A stretch of 64,000 bases of DNA from Malania oleifera (GCF_029873635.1 NC_080423.1:94645191-94709190); one strand, 5' to 3'; shown: positions 1-11,254, counted from the first letter of the stretch. Notes: a model not told the origin generated them from the letters alone. Made by a program: numbers and translations.

Positions 1-805
1 ATGGCAAGCATAATTAGTGTAAAGAACTGGAGTCATACATGTTTGAAGATAAGATACAAAAAATAGTACATCATGCTTTATAACTGACATAATCACAGAA
101 ATCATTTAACAAAAAAAAAAAAGTAAAAAAAAAAAAAAAAAAAAAAATAAAAGTGTACCTTGATGCATGTGTGCACATGAGAGAGAGTAATTTTGCAATT
201 CATCAATTTTCTTTTATAGTAATTTCTTGCAAATAAGTTATAGTTCAAAGGCAATATAGCATGCCCAACAAAACCTTCTCATCTTCTTATGGCTGTGTAT
301 GAGCTCTGCATCACTCTTTTCAGCTGTACAATTAGAATTGAAAGGGAAGTATACGAACAAAGCTATTGCCATCCAAAACAGATGTGCTAATTGGACAGTC
401 ATAATCATACTACCATACCACTTGCTCCAAATTGGTAGCAATTTCCGCAGCTATCCATCAACGGCCATTGCCCATAACAAATGTGCTTTACAAGCTACAT
501 CATTCCAATGCAATTTAGTATACATAACCAGTGTTTGTTTTTATTTAGTATGTGTAGCTTGATGGAGCAAATGAATTACAAAATCCTAAAAAAATCTTAC
601 ACATCCAGTTGAATCATATTTCTGACAAGTGGGAAATGTAAATTTAAGCAGGCACAGCTTCAGCAAAAGCAAGGGGTTAAAAAGAAAAATTAGAGGTAAA
701 ATGCATAAGTCAGATCTACACTACTTCAAGATGTTGATTATGTTAATGCCTATACAAGTATACAACCAGTACTTATTCCTCCTAGTAATCAATTAAAGAG
801 AATAC
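1..805 (-). other. Intron 2 of the CDKB1 gene (partial)
   Basis: AT-rich non-coding stretch following the exon 2 donor. It holds an A-rich run at about 110-147 and a short GA run near 179-186. No reading frame resembles the missing kinase C-lobe, so it is read as intron that continues off the left end. Confidence 0.7.
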
Positions 806-1629
806 CTGAATATATGCAGCAGTTGTTGAAACTCAGAATCCCCAGGAAATAGAGCTTGCCTCCTAGTCATTTCAGCTGCCAAAAGCGCATGTGTATATGA
901 AAACAAAAAATGACAATTTGCGGAGAAAATTGAAAATGACAGTCGCAAACACGAAATTAAGTGAAAAAATGGATGAATTGAGTGAATCAAAGCTGATAAC
1001 GGTGAAGAGGAATTACCAAAAATACATCCGACAGACCACATATCTACGCCAGTGGAGTAATGGGTGGATCCCAACAAGACTTCAGGAGCTCTGTACCAGA
1101 GCGTGACAATCTCGTGAGTGTAGCTCTTGAGAGGGACGGTAAAGGCTCTGCCAAGGCCAAGATCGGCTATCTTGAGGAGGCCCTTGTCCTTGTCGACGAG
1201 GAGGTTCTGGGGCTTGAGATCGCGGTGGAGAACACCGTGGCTGTGACAGTGGGCGACGCCCTTGCAGAGCTGGTAGAGAAAGCTCTGGATCAGGGGAGGC
1301 GGGAGGGGCCTAGGGTTTGGACCTTTCCGGTGGGAATCCACAAATTTCTTGAGATCGGTGTCCAGATACTCGAAGACCAAGTAGAGAAGGGGCTTGCCGT
1401 GCTTGTTGTCGAGGTGTTCGACGGAGAGGAGGCGGACGACGTAGAGGGAGTGAGAGAGCATCTGGAGGAGGGAGACCTCGCGAAGGGCGGTGGGAGGGAC
1501 GCCCTCCTCGTCCATCTCCAGCCGCGTCTTCTTCAGCGCCACCAGTTGCCCCGTCGCCTTGTCCCTCGCCTTGTACACCTTCCCGTACGTCCCTTCCCCT
1601 ACCTTCTCTAATTTCTCGTATTTCTCCAT
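806..1629 (-). CDS. CDKB1: B1-type cyclin-dependent kinase, exons 1-2 (5' part of gene)
   Basis: Plant-specific mitotic Ser/Thr kinase that acts with cyclins at G2/M in the nucleus. Exon 1 is 1629-1017 and exon 2 is 875-806; the intron between them (1016-876) is GT-AG and splits an Ala codon. The 227 residues encoded here include the glycine loop GEGTYGKVY (11-19, with the inhibitory-type Tyr15), Lys33, the cyclin-binding helix PPTALRE (45-51), catalytic HRDLKPQN with Asp137, the DLG at 156-158, and the activation loop with Thr171 in [14 protein letters not shown]. The PPTALRE form is that of the CDKB1 class; CDKB2 has a TTLRE form. Exon 2 ends in phase 2 within HIFR at a clear donor (805-804). 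The C-terminal lobe (about 80 residues in the family) is not found in 1-800, so the gene continues past the left edge. The start ATG gives the family N-terminus [16 protein letters not shown]. Exon 1 is much more GC-rich than its surroundings. Confidence 0.95.
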
Positions 1630-1774
1630 TTCTTTCGATACAGATGACGATTGTCTTCAACCGATCTAGAATGACGATGATTGTGTTCAAATCGGTCAGG
1701 AAAGATTTCGCGATCTCTGTGTGTGTGTGTGCGCGTGCGAGTATGATTAACAAGGAGTTTGAAAGAACAAACCC

Positions 1775-1814
<40 letters not shown>

Positions 1815-1965
1815 CAGAGGGTTCAAATCTTGGAAATTTGAAATTTAAGGGGAAAGGAGGGAGAAGGAGCGGCTACTGGCTACAAGTGCTACGGGCTGGA
1901 TCGGTTCCCCCTAACGGCTCACCGTTTTTTAAAATTTGAATTACGCTTACACGTGGCCGTTTCCG
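1630..1965 (-). promoter_or_regulatory. CDKB1 5' leader and promoter with MSA-type AACGG sites
   Basis: Read on the minus strand upstream of the ATG at 1629. The leader holds a CT run (GA on the plus strand, about 1778-1812) and upstream ATGs. Three AACGG cores cluster 280-335 bp upstream: 1910-1920 on the plus strand (CCTAACGGCTC, 10 of 11 to the mitosis-specific activator consensus YCYAACGGYYA), 1922-1926 on the minus strand (AACGGTGA) and 1957-1961 on the minus strand (AACGGCCA). A G-box-like ACACGTGGC lies at 1949-1957. MSA sites bind three-repeat MYB factors and drive G2/M expression of mitotic cyclins and CDKBs. Their function here is inferred. Confidence 0.55.
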
Positions 1966-2817
1966 CTCTTGCTAATTTGAATTGTCATTAAAGAGTTGAA
2001 AAGAAAAGTTAAGAATTTATATATTCAACCAAATGAAGAATTTTTGGATAAATGATAATAATAAAATCTCATTAGATTTCCTCCCAAAAAAAAAAAAAAA
2101 CACTTGAATGAAATTTTGGTTTCAATATTGCCTCCCTAAAAAATATAATTCTTTCTTAAATTATTTTCAAAATATCAAAATTTTTCAACAAAAAATTATT
2201 TTTTAATAAGATAAGTTATTTTCTACATATTTAAGGTAAATGACGTCATTTGAATAAGTAAACATATTTAATTGAGATGGTGTACTCTCGCCAAAATAAG
2301 GCTTTTGAAGACTATTGAAAAATTTGCATTAATACTGTATGCTAGTCCTAATTTCCATTTCTAAGTAAATTTCTAAAACTCTTACACTTACGATTTTGAG
2401 GGATTTAGTAAGAATTTATCAAAGAAGTTATGTAAATATTTGCATACAATTTTTTGTATCAATAGAACAAAAAATTGCAATAATTAGTAGACTACAAATT
2501 CAAATAATTTATTTTTAAAAGTTACAAAACTCAACGCAATTAAAATATTTAATAGATTATGAAAATCAATTGTTTTACTCTAATAGGCCATGGACAAATT
2601 AACTTAATATTTAGCCCTCTAAGAATATATATTCAATAAATTAGTAAGGTACAATTTTTAATAAATTGTTCTTGGCTATTCCAACTCTACATATAGCCAA
2701 AAGAATATGCAATTTGTTTTGAGGAATCATAAATTATAAAATGATTATGATCATATTCATAAAGTTATTAGTACTTATGATACATGATTACTTGTTTTTA
2801 AGATATTTTAACAATAG
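1966..2817. other. AT-rich intergenic region
   Basis: About 850 bp of AT-rich sequence with homopolymer runs (A-run near 2086-2100). No coding, tRNA or recognisable transposon signal was seen. Confidence 0.5.
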
Positions 2818-3252
2818 AGACTCAGAGAATTATAATAATTAAATTATAAAAGAAAAAAGAGAAAAAAGGATATTTTCAAGGGGGCTCAATAGGGTCTCGT
2901 CGACGAGTCACGTCACTTCGTAATGTAGAGATGCGGAGAATTATAGTAATTAAATAATACAGAAAAAGAGAGAAAAAAAAATTTTCCAAGGGAACTCAGT
3001 AGGGTCTCGTTGATGAGCAGAGAAAGTTCGTCGACGAAGACTATGAGTTCGTCGACGAGCCCGCATGTCCATAAACTTGCTCTCGGTTTCTCTTCGTCAG
3101 CGAGACACGTGTCCTCGTCGACGATCTCAAGAAGGTCACTCGTCGATGAATATTCTCTACTCATCAACGAGACCCTGCCGAAGCCCCTTAGAAAAATCAT
3201 TTTCTCTCTTTTTCTTTATTATTTAATTATTATAATTCTTCGGGTCTCTACA
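2818..3252. repeat. Inverted and tandem fragments of a gypsy-type LTR end
   Basis: Three copies of one roughly 100-bp LTR-start module. A partial copy is at 2818-2920 (plus). A copy starting TGTAGAGA is at 2924-3040 (plus). A third reads inward on the minus strand from 3252 (TGTAGAGACCC). The last two face each other, so 2924-3252 is a 329-bp imperfect inverted repeat with TG and CA outer ends. The centre holds several CGTCGACGA-type motifs. The module matches the outer ends of the gypsy LTRs at 4615-6711 and 56425. No 5-bp TSD was found. The element lies directly against the truncated copia LTR at 3253. Confidence 0.6.
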
Positions 3253-3339
3253 CAAATAACGTTTTAAGGAAAGCGACATTGTAATGTGCCTTGAAGCAAA
3301 TTTACAACACTGCAGCATTTTCCTCACCCTATTCCTACA
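3253..3339 (+). mobile_element. Truncated 5' LTR of copia C1
   Basis: These 87 bp match the last 88 bp of the 3' LTR (9222-9309), with about nine differences by eye, and end in the same CCTATTCCTACA. The rest of the 5' LTR is missing and is replaced by the inverted LTR fragment to the left. Confidence 0.8.
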
Positions 3340-3367
3340 ATCTTAAAACGTTATTTTCGAAACGGTT

Positions 3368-4614
3368 GGTTTTTCAACCTTGAAGGAGTTTGCTACAGAT
3401 TTTGTCAAGTTTGAACAGTTTGATGGAAGCAATTTTAAGCGTTGGCAGAAAAAGATGCACTTCCTTCTTGCGGGTCTCAAAGTTGTGTATGTTTTGACCA
3501 CCCCCAAACCTACTGTGAATGAGAATGAAACCTTGGCTGAAGGACGTGCAAGGCTTAAATAGGAGCAAGATGATTATATTTGCAAAGGCCACATTTGCAA
3601 TTCATTGTCAGACAATCTATTCGATCTCTATCAAAATATGGCTACTGCAAAGGAGTTATGAGATGCACTTAAGGCTAAGTATCTCACAAATGATGCGACT
3701 AGTAAGAAATTTCTTACTGGTAAATTATTCAATTATATCATGGTTGATAATAGGTCTGTTGTAGAACAGTTTCATGAAATTGTGCACATCCTTAATCAAT
3801 TTAATCAGCATAATATGAAAATGGATGAATGCATTTTTGTTTCATCTATTATTGATAAGTTACCTCCATCATGGAAAGATGTTAGAAAATATTTGAAACA
3901 CACAAAGGATGATATGTCTCTTGAACATTTGGGCCAACATTTCCAAGTTGAGGAAGTGTTCAGACAGAACCAAAAAGGTGCAGAAGAGCATACTTCCAAG
4001 GCCCATATGATGGAAGAAGAAGGCAGTTCTAAACAACCCCAACATCCCAAGAAAGGGAATTCAAAGAGGAAGTACAATTCTGTCAAGAATCAAAATAAGA
4101 AAAAGAAAGGTTCATGCTTCCATTGTGGAAAACCTGGACACTATAAAAGTGAATGTCCTCTTCTCAAGAAAAAGCAAGATGAAACAAACTCTAACAAGTT
4201 TGTGATAATGATTTCTGAAATCAATGTTGTTGAAGATGATTGTGCATGGTGGATTGACTCAGGTGCAACAAGACATGTTTGTAAAAACAAGAGTTCATTC
4301 TCAAAGTATGAACCAATGGAAAATGGCAATGTTCTCTACATGGGAAATGCGTCCACTGTTGTAGTCAAAGGCAAAGGAGATGTCACTTTTGAATTTACTT
4401 ATGGAAAAAGTTTGACTCTCATTAATGTATACCATGTACCAGAAATTAGGAAAAATCTAGTTTTTGGAAGCCTACTTAATAAGTTTGGTTTTAAGTTAGT
4501 GTTTGAATCTGACAAATTTGTACTCTCCAAGGGTGCAGTCTTTGTGGGAAAAGGTTATATATACGAGGGTATGTTTAAACTTAATATCAATAAAGTGAAT
4601 GTTTCTGTTTATAT
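3368..4614 (+). pseudogene. Copia C1 gag and protease (broken)
   Basis: Retrotransposon Gag-Pol N-terminal part. In order: a UBN2-type gag core (FDGSNFKRWQKKMHFLL), a basic linker, a CCHC zinc knuckle CFHCGKPGHYKSEC, and the aspartic protease motif WWIDSGATRHVC followed by the pre-integrase region. Stops at about 3560 and in 3655-3662 interrupt gag; the longest open stretch is 3740-4693. The frame is cut at 4614 by a solo LTR, and the remaining nine or so codons of that open stretch run into the insert. The protein resumes in the same domain after 6712. Confidence 0.9.
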
Positions 4615-6364
4615 TGTAACAACCCGACCCTTTATACGAACCCTAGTGTCACTCACTTATACAAAAATACCTGTACCTTTTCAAGATACGTAGACAACCC
4701 GCCCTAAACAGAGACATACGGGTGTAACTCATACATAACAGGAATGTAAATATTGTGAAAAAACATAAAAATTCATCGAAATTTCTAATATACATATACC
4801 AGAGTTTACTGTTGTATCCTAAAATACATTTATACAGACTTAGAACATATCCTATTAATATAACCCCAAAAGGATATTCCAACTAAGTTCATATATACAC
4901 ATAAACTACTTACGTATGCTACAACCAAAAACAATTCTCCTAGTCCCTTAAGCAACTAGGACCGACATCCTGACAAACCTAAAAATAAAGGTTGTACAAT
5001 GGGGTGAAACTTTTCTCAGTAAAGAAGAAGGTGTTACAACAATGTGTGACCATATATGCATATTTCAATAAAAACCCATATATATATATATATACGTAAA
5101 ACATTTCTTTACAATACTGTAATATACATATGATTTATTTGCACATTCTAGTATTTAAATCATGCATATGAATATTAGAACAACTACCAGCTTGTTATAA
5201 CATGTTTTGCCTATTTACCTCGTGGCACGGGTTGTGCACTGATATCTCTAACAATACCCTGTTCGTGTAGGCATTTGTCTAGCATCAAATATATAGTCCG
5301 ACTGCCCCCATCTGGTCTATTATTTCACGAGTGATTTCATTACTCCTGCAAGCTGACTATCTATGTGCCCACACTGATTTACATGTGTGGTTGTACTGTA
5401 CCCTTCTAACTGAAGAATTTCATGCCATTGGGAGTATCTTTCAACTCCATTACTGAAGCTTGTTCAATTTCTCACATTAGAGTATCTTTCAACCCCTTTT
5501 ACTGGAGTATCTTTCAACTCCTTTGATGGCAAGTTATGGTTCCATTTATCATATATACAATTTATGATGAATCATAATAATCTGTGCAATTTCAGTATTT
5601 TCACAACTCATTCAATCACATTGAGTATAAACCGGCACACACCCTCTCGGTTTACCCTTTTTAGGTATAAAGCTTGGTATATAACCGACACCTATTTTTC
5701 ACATTTCACTATAGCAAATTGGAACTCCAGTTCCCATATCTCATATATATATATAGTATAGAATGTTCATACATTTCCATTTCAATATATATCACACAAG
5801 TTTAATCCAAAACCCGCTAAATGATAAAAATCCAATAAACATCATTTAAATGAAAAAGTAAAGGATTCAAGCATCTCCTACTACAGTATAAATGCAAATA
5901 GGTGATTTTCGTAAAATTTGGAGATCATACGCCAAAATCCTCGTTTTTACCAAAAATTGTAAAATCATAAAACTGACATTTCTACTCGGTAAAATTTAGC
6001 AAATAAGCAGTTAAACCATACATATAAGTATAAAATAGCTTTTTAGCGGTTTAGTTTTCCAAAAATGCTGTTGTAATCAAGTTCCCCTTACCTTAAACTT
6101 GACACAAAATTACATACGAAAACCGATCCAAACCGACTACCTGGGATCCTCAAAACCTAAAAATCACATAACATAACCTTACTATAATTTCGACTACTAT
6201 CCAAATATCCAATCAAAATTGAGATCAGATCCTTACCTCGATTTTTGGGGAAACTCGAAAATCTTCAAAACAACGATATGATCTGCTAAAGTTGTAGAAC
6301 TTCCTCCTCTAATCCCCACAGGAACTTCCGTTTTTAGAAACGGACGTCGAACGACAAAGAACAT

Positions 6365-6422
<58 letters not shown>

Positions 6423-6711
6423 TGGGAAGAAACTTAGCTTCTAAGCAACCAAAAATGGATATGTATAGAGCCTTTTGACCAAGTCAAACTCGTCGACGAG
6501 GCAGCGTCTTTGTCGATGAATCCGCCACACAGCTCGTTGACAAAGCCATCCCTTCGTCATAGAGCCCAAATTCTAGATATTTCTTTGACCCGCTCGGTAT
6601 TTGCTCGTCGACGAGGCCCTAAATTTCATCGACGAGGCTCTGAAGGACTTCATCGACGAACGTGACTCCTTTGTCGATGAACCCAGCTTATTTCGGGTTT
6701 GGGTCTCTACA
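4615..6711 (-). mobile_element. Solo LTR of a Ty3/gypsy element (F-like family)
   Basis: A 2097-bp insertion with TG and CA ends and a perfect 5-bp TSD TATAT (4610-4614 and 6712-6716). It sits in the middle of a copia pre-integrase domain. Sense is minus: the U3 end is at 6711, with a CGTCGACGA motif array at about 6485-6690, then a TATA-like stretch near 6460, a long GA run at about 6367-6418, and the shared LTR blocks (CGTGGCACGGGTTGTGCAC near 5220; GGGGTGAAAC...TTCTCAGTAAAG at 5000-5023; CATATACCAGAGTTTACTG near 4793-4811). The same block order occurs in the 5' LTR of gypsy F at 56425. There is no internal coding region, consistent with LTR-LTR recombination. Confidence 0.9.
6367..6419. 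repeat. (GA)n microsatellite
   Basis: An almost pure GA run of about 50 bp inside the gypsy solo LTR, in its transcribed part by analogy with the CT runs downstream of TATA in the LTR at 42085. Confidence 0.9.
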
Positions 6712-6716
6712 TATAT

Positions 6717-7819
6717 TGTTGATTCACTTTATTTATGGCATAATCGTTTAGGACATATTAATACTGCAAAATTGCATGATATGTTAATTTTTGCTATTGA
6801 AAGTATTGAAAGTGCTAAAAAACTGTTATCATCTAATTTTGATATGAAAGATATGGGTTATGTAGATGTGATTCTAGGTATTAGAATAGATAGAAACAAT
6901 GATAAATTGATTCTCACACAATCACACTATATTGAAAAGGTTTAATCACTATAATTGCAAACCTATTAGCACACCTTTTGATGCAAATTTGAAATTATAT
7001 CCTAACACTAGTAAAGCAGTAAATCAGTTCGAATATGCTAGAGTGATTCGTAGCTTGATGTATGCTATGACTTCTACTAGACCCAATATAATATTTTGTT
7101 TAGGTAAACTTAGTAGATATACTAGTAATCCTAGTAATATTCATTAGCATGCTATATATAGAGCATTAAAGTATTTGAAAAATACTATGGATTATGGCAT
7201 ACATTATGAAGGATATCCTACTGTTTTAGAAGGATTCACAAATGTCAATTGAATCACTGATCGTAATGATCATACATCAACCAATGGGTGAGTATTCACC
7301 CTTGGTGGAGGAGCTATCTCTTGGGGTTCAAAGAAGCAAAGCCTTACAATAGATTCCACTATGGCATTAGAATTTGTGGCTTTAGCTTCTTATAGCAAAG
7401 AGGCAGAATGGCTTAGGAATTTGCTATTAGAAATTCCAATTTGGCCAAAGCCTATGCCACCTATATCTTTGCATTGTGATAGTGAGAAAACTTTGTCACG
7501 AGCATATAGTAATATATATAATGGTAAATCCATACATATTAGCCTAAGACATAGCTATGTGAGGCAGTTTATTACTAATGGTGTAATCACCATAGATTTT
7601 GTGAGATCAAGCAAAATTTTGGTTGATCCATTAACAAAAGGAGTTGCAAGAGACATGGTCTATAAGACATCAAAGGGGATGGGACTTAAATCCATAACCC
7701 ATACACCAATGATGGAAACTCAACTTAACACTTTAAAATTTCAAGTTCTTGAGTTCAATGAGGAAAGTACATCATATGTAGTGACTGAAAGCACTAAAAT
7801 GTATATGTGTATCACATAA
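6717..7819 (+). pseudogene. Copia C1 reverse transcriptase C-terminus and RNase H (broken)
   Basis: Continuation of copia C1 after the solo LTR. It begins with the pre-integrase motif LWHNRLGHIN, then jumps within a few residues to the RT region after the catalytic box (LLSSNFDMKDMG, then ILGIRI). The whole integrase and the first half of RT, including the catalytic YVDD, are absent. RT thumb (RSLMYAMTSTRPNI) and RNase H (ISWGSKKQSLTIDSTMALEF, then ILVDPLTKG) follow, with stops and a frameshift near 6945, 7147, 7251 and 7290. The last open frame ends at 7819. Confidence 0.9.
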
Positions 7820-8274
7820 TCCATCCAAAGGAAAATAGTGCTTTGTACCTGTAGTGTGAAAATGTGAAGGTTGAGCTTAAACTCTTAATAGGTTTATAAC
7901 AGGTTCTGTGAGGTACTTTAATTACAAGAGTACCTTTGATAAACCTACCTATATGAGTGTCGGAAGTGGTGCAGCTTTCTATGAGAAATGGATTTATCTT
8001 TAGAGCACTCATCAAAGCGAGATATAGACGCAAGGCCAATCCACGCGTCAGCTTTTGGTAACACCCAAAGATTTGATAATTTGTGTGTGATATGAATCCG
8101 GTTAATCAAAAAAGGATTGCTAGTTTAAAGTTCATCTACTTTGCAATCCTGATTAACTTTGATATGTATTCACTAAGTGAAGGTTCAAGTCCTAAAAACA
8201 CCTTCATTTAAGCATAAATTATCTTTTATCTGAATAAATTATTTTTCATCTATATTTTGAAAATGCTGGGGGAA
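7820..8274 (+). other. Copia C1 3' untranslated region and polypurine tract
   Basis: Non-coding tail between RNase H and the 3' LTR. It ends with the purine-rich GCTGGGGGAA immediately before the LTR start TGTTGAAATA, as expected of a polypurine tract priming plus-strand synthesis. Confidence 0.7.
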
Positions 8275-9309
8275 TGTTGAAATATTTTCTAAAATATACA
8301 ATTTTATGGGTGGGTTTTTAAAGTCTTCCTTTAATGAATTTTCTAAAGCATTTAAAATTATGTGGGTTTGTCCCACATTGGAAAAAGTAGAAAAAGAAAG
8401 TCATTAAAAAATGATAAGGTGGAATAATCTCTTAAAATTGGTTAAGAGAAAGTGTTAGTGTGTACTCTAGTGCACCCCGTGTGGTGTGGACTATAGGGCG
8501 CTAGTGGAGCATTTAGTTGGCGCATAAGCATTTAGCACTTTGCACACTTGCATTGTTGCGAGATTGTGACCGTTGATCATGATCGGATGGTTAAAATTAA
8601 TCTTATATTTTTATATATAGATTAAGTTTGGAACCAAAAATATTGAAAAATAAGCTTTTGCTGAAAGGACAGCCGACTGATGATAAGTCATCGGGTGACT
8701 GTGATGCTTTTGTGTTTAAAAATATTCAAACAGAATAGGCATAGGCGACTGACTCTATCGGGCACAGGCAACTGACCCTATCGGGCACAGTCGACTGACC
8801 TCATTCTGACTTTCAGAATACTTTGATTTTAAAGAGCACATGCGTTTGACCTATCGAGGGCAGTCGAGTGATGCGATAAATAGTGCTGAATGGATGCAAC
8901 CTTTCGCAACAAATGCAACCTTTTCGAAAAAGGCGTGATTTTGTCTATACAAAAGCAAAGTTAACTCCACGAAAAACATCAAGAAAATTCATCATTCTCT
9001 CATTCTCTTTCTCTCTAATCCTTCCACAATTATATCATCTAAAAATCTGGATTCTATTTTCCGCAGAGATAGAATTCTAGAAAATTTGTTCTGATTATTT
9101 TAAGGGTGTTTGTGATAAGTTTTCGTTTGTGTATAACACAAACTAATATCATATCATAATCTGGGCTTCATTGTATCCTAAAAATGTATTTGCTGACTCA
9201 ATACACACCAATCTGGTGGGAGCAAATAATGCTTTAAGGAAAACGACATTGCAACGTGTCTTCAAGCAAATTTACAATACTGCAGCATTTTCCTCATCCT
9301 ATTCCTACA
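8275..9309 (+). mobile_element. 3' LTR of copia C1
   Basis: 1035 bp, TGTTGAAA...TTCCTACA. It holds an array of CGACTGA/CAACTGA motifs in a repeated phrase (CTATCGGGCACAG) at about 8670-8870, directly upstream of a TATA-like GATAAATAG at 8875. Its last 88 bp match the truncated 5' LTR at 3253-3339. Confidence 0.85.
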
Positions 9310-9925
9310 AAGCATTACCATTGCGATCGAACCTAATCTTTCATTGACCCTTAATTGATATCTTTAAAATCTAAAAATAAAAAGAAAATTATCTACTTGA
9401 ACAAACGAACATGTCATATCACACTTGATCTACACGATGCACGTCATTGATCGCACATGGCCACATGGATCTATAAACTCATTTTGCTCTAGGCTCTTTC
9501 TTTTTTTTTAAGCACTTTTGCAAGCAATTGAAAATATGTATTTACTTTTTTAAAAAAAATTAACTACAAAATTTATTTGTAAAATAAATTGATTTTGAGT
9601 CTTTATTTACAATATTTAATTGCAAAAAATTTAATAAATATTTAAATTTTGAGTTTTTGACTTAATTCCAATTGAATTTTATTTAGATATATATTAAAAT
9701 CCTGTTTTAATTGTTGGGCACCTACAAGTTTCTTACTTAATTGGGGTTATGAAAACAAAAAAAAAAAAAAACAAAAAAACAAAAATAGTGAGATGGACAA
9801 ACAAATAATAAGAATGGAGTTGTTCAGTGGCGGATCTACATAGAACTCAGGTGGCCAAATTTTCGTCCGTATTTAAAAATAAGGAGATGAGGAATTGTAA
9901 TAATGTACATATATCTATAGTATGC

Positions 9926-9969
<44 letters not shown>

Positions 9970-10396
9970 AATCCATATACAATTATAGAATATATAGTAT
10001 ATATTTATAATATTAAAAATAAAGAATAAAGGACTACTAATAATATCAACTAATAGTAAATATTTCTAAGTTAAGTATAATAAAACCATAATAATAGGTT
10101 AACATGTTGTCTTTTGTTATCTCTCATTGATTGTCTTATAACCACGGTATTCCTCTGTCAAAAGTGAGGGGTTATCAATAAATAAATGGAGGTGTCGTCC
10201 TTCTTTAAAAATTATAAATAAATAAATAATAATAATAATAGAAAATAATAGATAATAATAATATGTATAGTATTAACAATTACCATCTATAATAATAAAA
10301 AATAATAATAATACTAATGGCCAATATATTATCAATTAATTATACTACAATTAATGATTTACAAATTGAATACAACAACAACAACAACAACAACAA

Positions 10397-10430
<34 letters not shown>

Positions 10431-10775
10431 TCTATAAATAACAATGTTAACTTAATATATTGAATTTTTACAATTTAGGATAGTTCTCAGTATAGTATAG
10501 AATTTCTCGTCTTCCACATGAAGCAATCCATGTAAGTATTATTATTATTATTATTATAAACAAGTAAATTATAACTTGTATAGTAGTTAAATAATAAGAT
10601 AATGATCATTAGTATTACTATTTTTATTATTATTGATAGTAATTATTAATATTATACACTTATTATTATGTATCACTTTTTATTATGTCATTATTATGCT
10701 TATAGAAATTTCTTATTAGTTAGTATTTTTTAGTAGTCCTTTATTCATTATTTTTAATATTATAAATGTATGATT
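9310..10775. other. AT-rich intergenic region with simple repeats
   Basis: No gene seen. It contains a (TA)n run at about 9929-9965, interrupted AAT/ATA repeats near 10224-10260 and (AAC)n/(AAT)n at about 10373-10428. A CAGTGGCGGATCTA string near 9826 resembles a hAT-type terminal repeat, but no partner end was found. Confidence 0.6.
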
Positions 10776-11254
10776 TGTAAAAAATCTATACGTTGCTATT
10801 AGTTAAACACAAGATCTTCATCATCATGATCTTCACATACGAGCATAATCTATAATGTGAAAAACATAATATATACATATCGGGACCATTCATGACGTAT
10901 GCAAACTGATGAGAACCATTTCTCTCACTTAACCCTGATATCTTTCCGTATATCACCAGATGTATGGGAGTAGCATGATGAATGGAGAACAAAGGTAGAG
11001 AGAGGACAATTCTTAAATTTCTTTTCTTTAGATCATTCCATAAACATATAAGAATAAATCTCTCCTTACAACTACTCTCCATAACAATAGTTATATAGGA
11101 AAACCTTTTATCTTCCAACCATTAATCTCACATTATAAGACTTTTCATTATCCATAGATAAGTCATTTCATTTTCCTTATCATAAGTCATTTCACTCATC
11201 ATATGGAGCACTTATCTTTCATGTGGGACATATCATGTGGGATATAATCTCACA
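10776..11254 (-). mobile_element. 3' LTR of copia A
   Basis: About 479 bp, matching 19939-20326 along its length. It carries a block of roughly 80 bp (near 10968-11035) that is missing from the right copy, and extra sequence near 11226-11254. The exact inner edge is inferred from the polypurine-like sequence and a TGTGAGA start on the minus strand. Confidence 0.8.

Noticed and set aside
238..441. Minus-strand open frame near the left edge as a possible third CDKB1 exon
   Set aside because: It has no resemblance to the kinase C-lobe that should follow HIFR, and no suitable phase-1/2 acceptor was found. It is intron sequence.
1060..1611. 183-codon plus-strand open frame
   Set aside because: Antisense shadow of the GC-rich CDKB1 exon 1; no domain.
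3010..3267. Open frames on both strands rich in SSST/VDE repeats (also 42111-42425 and 56472-56834)
   Set aside because: They are readings of the CGTCGACGA motif arrays in LTR U3, not proteins.
9826..9860. CAGTGGCGGATCTA string as the end of a hAT DNA transposon
   Set aside because: No matching inverted end, TSD or transposase was found nearby; a short string alone is not enough.
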